Below, piece by piece: positions 24,279 through 33,281 of a stretch of 64,000 nt of DNA; position 1 is the first letter of the stretch; each line of letters starts with the position of its first letter. Source of the DNA: Mesorhizobium sp. NFR06 (GTDB lineage Bacteria > Pseudomonadota > Alphaproteobacteria > Rhizobiales > Rhizobiaceae); the NCBI RefSeq assembly GCF_900115245.1, contig NZ_FOVT01000003.1:124001-188000 (forward strand), given 5' to 3'. The position numbers and the translations under genes are program-made. The notes beneath the pieces are model-generated. The model saw only the letters and a list, made by a program, of their open reading frames with translations, was not told the DNA's origin and ran no database searches.

Positions 24279-26942
24279 ATGTCGGGCTTTTCCGAGGACA
24301 TGCCTTTTTTCGATGAACCGAATGCGCGGCCCGCGGCCCCGTCCGGCATAGCTGCGCGTGCCATGGCGGCGCGCAGCGGCCAGAACGGCGCGCCCGATTA
24401 TCTGAAGGGCCTGAACCCGGAGCAGCGGCTCGCTGTCGAAACCACCGAGGGCCCGGTTCTGGTGTTGGCCGGCGCCGGCACCGGCAAGACGCGTGTGCTC
24501 ACCACGCGCATCGCCCACATCCTTGCCACCGGCAGGGCTTTCCCGCGAGAAATCCTCGCCGTTACCTTCACCAACAAGGCAGCGCGCGAGATGAAGCAGC
24601 GCATCGGCATCCTGATCGGTGAGGGCAATGTCGAGGGCATGCCGTGGCTCGGCACCTTCCACTCGATCGGCGTGAAGCTGCTTCGTCGCCACGCCGAGCT
24701 AGCCGGGTTGAAGTCGGATTTCACCATCCTCGACACCGACGACGTGGTACGGCTGATCAAGCAAATCATCCAGGCCGAAGGGCTGGACGACAAGCGCTGG
24801 CCGGCCAAGACGTTCGCCCAGATGATCGACAACTGGAAGAACAAGGGCCTCGGTCCCGACGAGATTGCGGAAGGCGATGCGCGTAGCTTCGGCAACGGCA
24901 AGGGCCGCCAGCTCTACAAAGCCTACCAGGAGCGGCTGCAGACGCTGAATTCCTGCGATTTCGGCGACCTGCTCTATCACCCGATCCGCATCTTCCGCGC
25001 CTATCCGGACGTGCTGAAGGAATATCACAAGCGCTTCAAATACATCCTCGTCGACGAGTACCAGGACACCAACACCGCCCAGTACATGTGGCTGCGGCTC
25101 CTGGCGCAGCGCCCCGGTGCGGGACGCTCTGCGCGTTCGGATTCGGCCGAAGGCCGCAAGCCCGACCGGGCGTCGGCCGGTCAGGCCGCCCCCGCGGAGG
25201 CCAGCGAGCGGAGCGAGCGCGCGGCCGTGAGCGAAAACAAAGTAAACATCTGCTGCGTCGGCGACGACGACCAGTCGATCTATGGCTGGCGCGGCGCCGA
25301 GGTCGACAACATCCTGCGCTTCGACAAGGATTTCCCGGGCGCCACCATCATCCGGCTGGAGCGCAACTACCGCTCCACCGCCCATATCCTGGGCGCCGCC
25401 TCCCACCTCATCGCCCACAATGAAGGCCGCTTCGGCAAGACGCTGTTCACCGACCGCGACGACCCTGAGGACGACAAGGTGCATGTCCACGCCGCCTGGG
25501 ACTCCGAGGAAGAGGCCCGGGCTATCGGCGACGTCATCGAGGCCTACCAGCGCCCGGATAGACAAGGAAACCGGCACAATCTGAACGACATGGCGATTCT
25601 GGTGCGCGCGTCCTTCCAGATGCGCGCCTTCGAAGACCGCTTCATAACGCTCGGCTTGAATTACCGCGTCATCGGCGGCCCGCGCTTTTATGAGCGGCTG
25701 GAAATCCGCGACGCGCTGGCCTTCTTCCGTGTCGTCGCCAACAGCGGCGACGACCTTGCCTTCGAGCGCATCGTCAACACCCCGAAGCGGGGTCTCGGCG
25801 AAGCCACCATCCGCCAGATCCACGACACGGCGCGTGCTCTGCGCATTCCGATGCTGGAGGCGGCAGCCACGCTCGCCGAAAGCGACGAGTTGAAACCGAA
25901 GCCGCGCGCCGCGCTGCGCGAGGTCGCTGCCAATTTCGAGCGCTGGCAAAAGGCGCTGGAAACGACCCCGCACACCGAGCTCGCCGAGACCATTCTCGAG
26001 GAGAGCGGCTACACCGACATGTGGAAGAACGACCGTTCGGCCGAAGCGCCTGGGCGGTTGGAAAACCTCAAGGAATTGATCCGTTCCATGGAGGAGTACG
26101 AATCGCTGCGTGGCTTCCTTGAGCATGTGGCGCTCGTCATGGATGCCGAGCAGAATGCCGAACAGGACGCCGTCAGCATCATGACACTGCACTCGGCCAA
26201 GGGTCTCGAATTCGAGACCGTTTTTCTCCCAGGCTGGGAAGAAGGCCTGTTTCCGCACCAGCGCGCGCTGGACGAAGGCGGCCGCTCCGGCCTGGAGGAA
26301 GAACGCCGGCTCGCCTATGTCGGGCTGACGCGGGCGAAAAAGAACCTGCACATCTGGTTCGTCTCTAATCGCCAGATCCACGGCCTGTGGCAATCGACGA
26401 TGCCGTCCCGCTTCGTCAATGAACTGCCGGAAACCCATGTCGATGTCGCCGACGGCGGCAACTCCTATGGCGGCTACGGAAATCCGTATGGCGGCGGCTC
26501 ATTCGCCTCGGGCCGTGGCGGCGGTGGCCGGCAAAATCCCTATGGCGCCTCCCGCTTCGACAATGTCGGCGCCAAGGATCAGGGCAGCTTCTCCAATACC
26601 TATGCGACGCCGGGCTGGCAGCGCGCGCAGGCCAACCGCACCGAAGCGACCGACCGCAACTGGGGGACGCGCTCCGGCCATCAGGTCGAGCGCATCGGCT
26701 ACGGCGAGACCGACTCAGGCTACGGCGCCGGCCGCACCTCGGTGAAAGGCCGCACCATCGAAGGTGAGCTGGTCGCCAAATCCGTCGCCGACACGCCATC
26801 CGCCTTCAACGTCGGCGACCGCGTCTTCCACCAGAAATTCGGCAACGGCAACATTTCGGCCATCGAAGGCAACAAGCTCACCATCGACTTCGACAAGGCC
26901 GGCCAGAAGCGCGTCCTGGACGGGTTTGTCACAGGCATTTGA
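24279..26942 (+). CDS. UvrD/PcrA-type ATP-dependent DNA helicase
   Basis: This 887-residue superfamily 1A 3'-5' helicase acts in repair and replication-fork clearance. Walker A is AGAGTGKT (64-71). Motif II VDEYQDTN is at about 257-265, motif III GDDDQSIYGWRGAE starts at about residue 328, and the later motifs NYRSTAHILGAAS, TLHSAKGLEFETVF and AYVGLTRAKK follow. The C-terminal ~180 residues are a Gly/Tyr/Asn-rich linker (YGGYGNPYGGGSF) and a Tudor-like end (VGDRVFHQKFGNGNI) as in PcrA. Between motifs II and III lies an extra 41 codons (25116-25238) not found in the family. Confidence 0.94.
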   Translation: MSGFSEDMPFFDEPNARPAAPSGIAARAMAARSGQNGAPDYLKGLNPEQRLAVETTEGPVLVLAGAGTGKTRVLTTRIAHILATGRAFPREILAVTFTNKAAREMKQRIGILIGEGNVEGMPWLGTFHSIGVKLLRRHAELAGLKSDFTILDTDDVVRLIKQIIQAEGLDDKRWPAKTFAQMIDNWKNKGLGPDEIAEGDARSFGNGKGRQLYKAYQERLQTLNSCDFGDLLYHPIRIFRAYPDVLKEYHKRFKYILVDEYQDTNTAQYMWLRLLAQRPGAGRSARSDSAEGRKPDRASAGQAAPAEASERSERAAVSENKVNICCVGDDDQSIYGWRGAEVDNILRFDKDFPGATIIRLERNYRSTAHILGAASHLIAHNEGRFGKTLFTDRDDPEDDKVHVHAAWDSEEEARAIGDVIEAYQRPDRQGNRHNLNDMAILVRASFQMRAFEDRFITLGLNYRVIGGPRFYERLEIRDALAFFRVVANSGDDLAFERIVNTPKRGLGEATIRQIHDTARALRIPMLEAAATLAESDELKPKPRAALREVAANFERWQKALETTPHTELAETILEESGYTDMWKNDRSAEAPGRLENLKELIRSMEEYESLRGFLEHVALVMDAEQNAEQDAVSIMTLHSAKGLEFETVFLPGWEEGLFPHQRALDEGGRSGLEEERRLAYVGLTRAKKNLHIWFVSNRQIHGLWQSTMPSRFVNELPETHVDVADGGNSYGGYGNPYGGGSFASGRGGGGRQNPYGASRFDNVGAKDQGSFSNTYATPGWQRAQANRTEATDRNWGTRSGHQVERIGYGETDSGYGAGRTSVKGRTIEGELVAKSVADTPSAFNVGDRVFHQKFGNGNISAIEGNKLTIDFDKAGQKRVLDGFVTGI
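25116..25238 (+). repeat. In-frame insertion element in the helicase gene
   Basis: This 123-bp insertion encodes a hydrophilic Ala/Arg/Ser/Glu-rich peptide (GAGRSARSDSAEGRKPD and ASERSERAAVSEN). It contains inverted repeats (CGGCC-gaa-GGCCG, GACCGG-gcgtcgg-CCGGTC). Family members such as E. coli UvrD join the two flanks directly. It has the character of a protein-coding palindromic element. Confidence 0.6.
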
Positions 26943-26952
26943 GCGGGACTTT

Positions 26953-27998
26953 TCACCGATACCTTGCCTGGTTCCATTTGTGGCCGAGCAGCGACAGGAT
27001 GATGATCAGCCCGTTGAAGAACTGGACGTAGAAACCGCTGAGGCCCGCCGCCACCACGCCTGTCTGGATGAAGGAGACGGTGACAGCGCCGATCGCGCCG
27101 CCGACCACCGTGCCGATGCCGCCCCAGGTCGGCGTGCCGCCGACGAACACCGAGGCGAGCACCGGCAGCAGATAGCCGTCGCCGGCCGTCGGCCACCAGG
27201 TGAAATTGATCATCACCGAGAACGTGCCGGCGATCGCCGCGCCGATGCCGACGAAGACGAACACCTTGACCCGCACGCGCTTGACGTCGATGCCCATCTG
27301 CTTGGCGCTGTCGGGATTGTCGCCGACCACTTTCACCTGCGCGCCGAAGCGGTGGCGGTTGTAGAGCAGCGCCGAGAAGACGACGAAGGCGATGGCCCAG
27401 AAGATCTGCACCGGAATGCCCCAGACCTGGCTTGAGAAGATCGCATAGGCCCAGCTGTCGCTGAGACCGGTCAGGGCCGTCGACTTGCCCTCGTTGATGA
27501 TCTGGATCAGCCCGCGCAGCAGGAAATTCATGCCGAGCGTGGCAATCAGCGATGACAGGCCGCCATAGACCACCAGCGAGCCGACCAGGAAGCCGAGCAG
27601 CGTGCCGGTGAGAATCGCCGCGGCAATGCCAAGGAACGGATCGTAGCCAGCCTGCACGACCAGCGCGAAGACCCAGGAAGCAAAGCCCATCGTCGCAGGG
27701 AACGACAGGTCGATCTCGCCGCAGGTGACGACGAAGACCAGCGGCACCACCACGAACAGCGCAACGGGCAGCGTCGTCAGCACCGAACTGTAGAGATACC
27801 AGGTGGTGAAGACCGTCGGGTTGGCGATCATGAACGCCGCCATCATGACGATGAAGACGCCGAGCGTGCCGAGCGCCGCCCGGTTGTCGAGGATGAAGCC
27901 ACGCAGCCAGTTGTCGGAGGGGTGGCGCCACTCCTTGCTTGCCTGGCCGCTTGCCCGTCCCAGAGGGGTTTGCAGATCGGGTTCCATGGCTTTGCTCA

Positions 27999-27999
<1 letters not shown>
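26953..27999 (-). CDS. ABC sugar importer permease (CUT2/RbsC type)
   Basis: This 348-residue inner-membrane protein has about nine hydrophobic segments. The CUT2 (ribose/fructose-type) permease marks are GEIDLSFPATMGFASW, LIATLGMNFLLRGLIQI and the ending VGGAIGAVTVSFIQTGVVAAG. The ATG at 27999 overlaps the ATPase stop codon (TGATG), which points to translational coupling; a GTG at 28002 is adjacent. It forms the channel for the solute-binding protein encoded two genes upstream. It ends 10 bp from the convergent helicase gene. Confidence 0.92.
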
Positions 28000-28793
<794 letters not shown>

Positions 28794-28840
28794 GGCATTC
28801 CTCGCCTCGATTGTCGCTTGCCGGCTCGTCGCCGGCGGTC

Positions 28841-28869
28841 CGGCCGGCCGGGCTCAGCCCGGCCGGCCG
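28841..28869. promoter_or_regulatory. 13-bp perfect hairpin between binding-protein and ATPase genes
   Basis: CGGCCGGCCGGGC / GCCCGGCCGGCCG with a TCA loop gives a very stable all-GC stem. It has no T-run, so it should not terminate fully. It is well placed, 10 bp after the binding-protein stop, to protect that message from 3' decay and raise its level above that of the downstream ATPase and permease. Confidence 0.7.
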
Positions 28870-28878
28870 CCTGGGAGG

Positions 28879-29892
28879 TCAGCGCAGCGCCTGCTTGGCG
28901 AGCTCTGAGACGATCTCGTAGTTCTGTGGCGTCACGAAACCGGCGCCGGTGTCGACATTCATCGGCGCCAGCCCAAGCACCACTTGCTGGCAGAGGCTGA
29001 GGATCGGCAGGTAGCCCTGCAGGAACGGCTGCTGGTCGGCCGTCAGTTGCACCCAGCCGCCCTTGAAGCCCTCGACGATCTGCGGGCTGGTGTCGAAACC
29101 GAAATTGAAGATGTCGCCGGGCTTGCGGCCTGCGGCCTGCATGTAGGTGGCGACATTGCCCAGCATCTGCCCGCCGGGATAGCCGACCGCCTTGACGTCG
29201 GGGTGGTTGAGCAGCGCCGCGGTGATGACCGGGATGGCGAGGTTGGGATCGGAGGCCCATTCGCCGCTCGGCGGCGAGGAGAGCTGGATCACCTCGACGC
29301 CCGCCTCCTTCAAGGCCGCCACCGTGCCGCGCTCGCGCGCGCCGCGGCTCTCGTTCTCGAACGGGCCGATCATGATCGCCTTGTCGCCGGCCTTGAGCTT
29401 GCCGAGCTTGAACGCCTCGACGCCGAGCGCGCGGCCCTGTTGCTCCTGCTGCGCGCCGACATAGCCGCCGCCGAACGCCGCCACCACCTTCGGCACGGGC
29501 ACGTTCTGGTACATCATCTTGATGCCGTCCTTATGCGCCTGCTCGGCCAGCGGCATGATCGCCGCGTCGCCCGGATGGCCCATCATGGCGATGCCCTGCG
29601 GCTTGACCGCGACCGCCTCGCGCAATTGCTGCACCATCTTCTCGACATCCCACTGGGAGAAGATGTAGTCGACCTTCGGCCCGAGATCGGCCGCCGCCTG
29701 CTTGGCGCCATTATAGACGATGGTGCCGAAGGCGTCGCCCTCGGCGCCGCCGACGAAAAAGCGGATGTGGACGTCCTTGCACCATTGGGCGTCGAGCGCC
29801 TGCGCGGGCAAGGTGGAGATCGAGGCGCCGAGCGCCGCGGCGGCTGCCACGACGGTCGAGCGCAGAACAGTCCTTCTGGTCGTGATGCTCAT
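28879..29892 (-). CDS. ABC sugar importer periplasmic binding protein
   Basis: The protein has 337 residues. The signal peptide MSITTRRTVLRSTVVAAAAA through LPAQA has twin arginines (TTRRTVLRS) and is probably Tat-dependent, with cleavage near residue 30. The mature protein is a type-I periplasmic binding fold (PBP1, RbsB-like; VKPQGIAMMGHPGDAAIMPLA, KAIMIGPFENESRGARER, IFNFGFDTSPQIVEG). The ligand, probably a sugar or polyol, is not predictable. The start at 29892 has GGGAGGAA upstream; the longer frame is rejected because the signal would be internal. Confidence 0.92.
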   Translation of the reverse strand: MSITTRRTVLRSTVVAAAAALGASISTLPAQALDAQWCKDVHIRFFVGGAEGDAFGTIVYNGAKQAAADLGPKVDYIFSQWDVEKMVQQLREAVAVKPQGIAMMGHPGDAAIMPLAEQAHKDGIKMMYQNVPVPKVVAAFGGGYVGAQQEQQGRALGVEAFKLGKLKAGDKAIMIGPFENESRGARERGTVAALKEAGVEVIQLSSPPSGEWASDPNLAIPVITAALLNHPDVKAVGYPGGQMLGNVATYMQAAGRKPGDIFNFGFDTSPQIVEGFKGGWVQLTADQQPFLQGYLPILSLCQQVVLGLAPMNVDTGAGFVTPQNYEIVSELAKQALR

Positions 29893-29992
29893 GCACGTTC
29901 CTCCCTTTTTTGGTCCCTCGCAACGGAGGGTTCTCGACAAACGATCGGCGTGAAGCCGCAATCTTCGGCCGACTCCTCCCGCCGGCCGGTCC

Positions 29993-30901
29993 TCACACCG
30001 GATTTGGCAGGTAGCTGGCGCCTCCCCTGCATTGCTTCAGATACTCGAGCGCCCGCACTTGGCCGGTGATCTCGAGGTCGCCGCGATAGACCGGATCGTG
30101 CCAGCCTTCGATGTCGATGGCGCCACGATAGCCTGCGAGCCGCAACTCGCTGATCACCCGCGTCCAGTCGCTGTCGCCGAAGCCCGGCGTGCGCATCTGG
30201 ACGAATGGCAGGCGCCCGAACACGCCATGCTCGCGGATCACGTCCCAGCGCACCGTCGCGTCCTTGCCGTGGACATGGAAGATGCGCGGCGCCCATTTGC
30301 GGATCTGCGGGATCGGATCGATCAGGTAGACGAGCTGGTGGCAGGGCTCCCATTCGAGGCCGAGATTGTCGTCCGGCACTTCGTTGAACATCAATTCCCA
30401 GGCGTCGGGATTGTGGGCGATGTTCCAGTCGCCGTTCGCCCAGTTGCCGTCCATGGCGCAGTTCTCGAAGGCGATGCGCACGCCCTTGTCCGCGGCGCGC
30501 CTGGCGAGCGCCCCCCAGACCTCGCGGAAGCGCGGCAGGCTGTCGGTCAGCGGTTTGCCGCGGATGCGGCCGGTGAAGCCGCTGACCGTGGACGTGCCGA
30601 ACAGATGCGCATTGTCGATGACCGTTTCCCAGGCCTTGAGCACGCCGCGGTCGGTATCGCCGCTCTCCAGCGGATTGCCGAACACGCCGATCGAGGAGAC
30701 TGTGACATCGGCGTCGCCGATCGCCTCGCTTATTTGGCCGGCCAGCCGCGGCAGGTCCTTCCCGCCCAGCGTCTGCCAGAAGAACGGCTGGATGCTCTCG
30801 AAGCCGAGCGGCAGGATCTGTTTGATATAGGCTGCCGGGTCGTCGAGATTGGCCCGCACCATCGTGCCGATCCTGATGTCGAGGAGCGGGTTTGGCATCA
30901 T
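29993..30901 (-). CDS. TIM-barrel sugar phosphate isomerase/epimerase family protein
   Basis: The protein has 302 residues with an xylose-isomerase-like TIM barrel (AP_endonuc_2 group). Metal-site motifs are visible: GVRIAFENC, LEWEPCHQL, FHVHGKD and the C-terminal GAIDIEGWHDP, providing the usual Glu, Asp/Glu and His ligands. It probably interconverts keto-sugars or sugar acids. It overlaps the dehydrogenase gene by 4 bp (ATGA), so the two are coupled. The pairing with a Gfo/Idh dehydrogenase is typical of polyol, inositol-like and sugar-acid catabolic loci. Confidence 0.9.
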   Translation of the reverse strand: MMPNPLLDIRIGTMVRANLDDPAAYIKQILPLGFESIQPFFWQTLGGKDLPRLAGQISEAIGDADVTVSSIGVFGNPLESGDTDRGVLKAWETVIDNAHLFGTSTVSGFTGRIRGKPLTDSLPRFREVWGALARRAADKGVRIAFENCAMDGNWANGDWNIAHNPDAWELMFNEVPDDNLGLEWEPCHQLVYLIDPIPQIRKWAPRIFHVHGKDATVRWDVIREHGVFGRLPFVQMRTPGFGDSDWTRVISELRLAGYRGAIDIEGWHDPVYRGDLEITGQVRALEYLKQCRGGASYLPNPV

Positions 30902-31929
30902 TGCATTTCCTCTGCGATAGCGACGCGCCGTCCGGTCTCCGCGCTTTCGATCGCGCCGAAGACCATGGCCAGGCTCCGGATGTTGTCGGCGCCGCGCGTC
31001 TCGGGCTCGGTGCCGGTCTCGATCGCGCGCATGAAGTCCTTGATGATGCCGAGATGGCCGTCGACACGGTCGGCGGGATCGAGCGGCGGCACTTCGATCG
31101 GCTGGGTCTTGTCGAACAGGCCGTCGCGGCCCGGCACGACCACCTCCGCCTTCAGTGTGTCATGGCCGTCCCAGATGAGGCTGCCGCGCTCGGCGACGAT
31201 GCGCCAGCTGCCTTCCCAACTGGTGCGGAAGCCATCGGCGCACCAGGAACCGGCATAGGTGAAGACCTTGCCGCCGCCGAGGTCGAACATCGCGCTCGCT
31301 GACGATCCCTGCCGGTACCAGGAATTGGCCGGCTCCCATTCCTGGCAATAGACGCTGGCCGGCTCGCCGGCGACCATGTAGCGGGCGGCATCGAAGGTGT
31401 GGATCGCCATGTCGAGCAACAGGACGTGGGCCATCTCCTCGCGGAAGCCGCCGAAATGCGGCGCGACGAAGAAGTCGGCGTGAATGCTGGTCGGCTTGCC
31501 GATGGCGCCTGAGTCCAGAAATCGCCGAATGCGCCTGACATCGGCGACATAGCGGCGGTTCTGGACGACAGCGTGAACACGCCCGGCGCGGCGCGCGGCC
31601 TCGACGATGGCGCGCGCGCTCTCCGGGCTGTCGGCCAACGGCTTCTCGGTCAGCAGATGGCAATTGTGCGCGAAAGCGGAGAAGGCAACTTCGCGCCGGG
31701 CCGCCGGGACAACGACGTCGAATACGGCATCCGGCTTTGTCTGGTCGAGAATGGCGTCGACGCTGGTCGCAATGACGGCCGTGGCAAGCCCGTATTCGCG
31801 CGCCCTCGCCCTTGCCCGCTCGGCATCAAGATCGACAAGGCCGACAATCGCAAGCCCGTCGATCTGCCTTGCGGCGTCGAGCCAGCGCGTGCTCATGGCT
31901 CCGCACCCGACTAGGACGACATTCATCAT
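30898..31929 (-). CDS. Gfo/Idh/MocA family oxidoreductase
   Basis: This 343-residue NAD(P)-dependent dehydrogenase has the N-terminal Rossmann motif VVLVGCGAMSTRW (G-x-G-x-x-S), the family motif TEKPLADS with catalytic lysine, and a C-terminal substrate domain (GFREEMAHVLLLDMAIHTFDAARYM) containing the H-x-F-D active-site region. It oxidises a sugar, polyol or cyclitol. It is the first gene of the five-gene minus-strand cassette and starts 73 bp from a perfect LacI-type palindrome. AGGAGG lies upstream of the ATG pair. Confidence 0.93.
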   Translation of the reverse strand: MMNVVLVGCGAMSTRWLDAARQIDGLAIVGLVDLDAERARARAREYGLATAVIATSVDAILDQTKPDAVFDVVVPAARREVAFSAFAHNCHLLTEKPLADSPESARAIVEAARRAGRVHAVVQNRRYVADVRRIRRFLDSGAIGKPTSIHADFFVAPHFGGFREEMAHVLLLDMAIHTFDAARYMVAGEPASVYCQEWEPANSWYRQGSSASAMFDLGGGKVFTYAGSWCADGFRTSWEGSWRIVAERGSLIWDGHDTLKAEVVVPGRDGLFDKTQPIEVPPLDPADRVDGHLGIIKDFMRAIETGTEPETRGADNIRSLAMVFGAIESAETGRRVAIAEEMQ

Positions 31930-31987
31930 CCAGCGCTCCTCCTCCGTCCGGTCCCTCCAGACCGAACACCGGCATTCACGGCATCGC

Positions 31988-32015
31988 CGTAAACGTTGTT
32001 CCGTAAACGTTTACG
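31988..32015. promoter_or_regulatory. LacI-family operator
   Basis: CGTAAACGTTTACG (32002-32015) is a perfect 14-bp palindrome with the central CG typical of LacI/GalR operators. A partial copy, CGTAAACGTT, starts at 31988, 14 bp away. Both lie between the divergent oxidoreductase and LacI-type genes, so the regulator probably controls the catabolic cassette and itself from here. Confidence 0.85.
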
Positions 32016-32124
32016 AGAACACACCCGAAGGCGTAGAATGTCAATTGGCCGCTCGCAAAATTCATCCTTTTTCGCCTTGGCCTGAGCGGCGGGCGGTGCT
32101 AGCCAAGGCGAGGGAGAACCGTCT

Positions 32125-33150
32125 TTGGCGTCCAGCATCCACGATCTTGCGCGTCACCTGAACATCTCGATCGGCACCGTCTCGCGCGCGTTGAACGGCC
32201 GTGCCGACGTCAATGCCGATACGCGTCAGCGCGTGCTGGAAGCGGCCAGGGAGCTGAACTATTCGCCCAATCAGTCCGGCCGCAGTCTCAGGCAGGGCGC
32301 CACCCGTTCGATCGCCTTCATGCTGCAGCCGCATCCGGGCGACCAGGAATATGGCGAGCCCTTCTTCATTCCGTTCCTGACCGGCTTGCAGGCGCAGCTC
32401 GCCGAAAGCGGGCTCGATCTGATCGTGGTGATGGGCGCTCCGGGCGACTATCAGCAGGAGCGCCTGCGCCGCGTCGTCGAGACGCGTCGCGCGGACGCGG
32501 TGGTGCTGGCCTGGACACGACGCGAGGACGAGCGCATCGACTATCTTGCCGAGAGGGGCTTCCCTTTCGCCACGCTCGGCCGCAGCCGCTCGGGCGGCAC
32601 GTCCTACCCATCGCTGGATCTTGATTTCGAGAAGGCGGGGAGCGACGCGGTCGACCGGCTGGTCGCGCGCGGCCACCGCCGCATCGCCGCCATCCGCCCG
32701 TCGCTCAACCTCAATTTTGGCTATCTGTTCCTCGACGGCTATCGCAAGGCCTTGCAGCGGCATGGCATCGAGGTCGACCCCGGACTGATCGCGGAGGGCT
32801 TCATCAACGAGGCCGGCGGCTATCAGGTGACGCCGCGCGTGATGCTATCCAAGGATAAGCCGACCGCCATCATCTTCAACAATGACGCGATGGCGCTCGG
32901 CGGCTGCAAGGCGCTGGCCGAGATGGGCATCCGGCCAGGCCACGACATTGCCGTGACCGTCATCGTCGACACCCCGCTCTGCCGCTATTTCTCGCCGGCG
33001 CTGACTGCTTTCCGTCCGGCGTTGGAGCCGATGGGCCGCCGGCTGGCCGAGATCCTGCTGGCATGGCTCCCCGCCTTCGCCGGTCCGGAGGGCCCACGCA
33101 TCATTCGCGAAGTCTGGCCGCTGGAACTCATCGCGCGCGACAGCGATTGA
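32125..33150 (+). CDS. LacI family transcriptional regulator
   Basis: The protein has 341 residues. The N-terminal helix-turn-helix (IHDLARHLNISIGTVSRALN, then the hinge helix NYSPNQSGRSLRQG) is followed by a periplasmic-binding-like effector domain (residues 62-341). The start is TTG at 32125 with GAGGGAGA upstream; it gives the family N-terminus directly. It is divergent from the oxidoreductase cassette, with a perfect operator between. The inducer is probably the imported sugar or a metabolite of it. Confidence 0.93.
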   Translation: MASSIHDLARHLNISIGTVSRALNGRADVNADTRQRVLEAARELNYSPNQSGRSLRQGATRSIAFMLQPHPGDQEYGEPFFIPFLTGLQAQLAESGLDLIVVMGAPGDYQQERLRRVVETRRADAVVLAWTRREDERIDYLAERGFPFATLGRSRSGGTSYPSLDLDFEKAGSDAVDRLVARGHRRIAAIRPSLNLNFGYLFLDGYRKALQRHGIEVDPGLIAEGFINEAGGYQVTPRVMLSKDKPTAIIFNNDAMALGGCKALAEMGIRPGHDIAVTVIVDTPLCRYFSPALTAFRPALEPMGRRLAEILLAWLPAFAGPEGPRIIREVWPLELIARDSD

Positions 33151-33281
33151 GTGCCCCTCTCCTGTCACGCAAGTATCATGTTGGCGTCCTAGACCGCATG
33201 TCGGAGAGGGCTGACCGCATGGTGGATGCCGCTCCCTTTCAGGCTTCGGCCTCCGGCATGCTCGTCAAGAAGGGGATATTC

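Noticed and set aside
32062-32763. Minus-strand frame opposite the LacI regulator
   Set aside because: The LacI helix-turn-helix and effector domain are unmistakable on the plus strand; the antisense frame has no domain.
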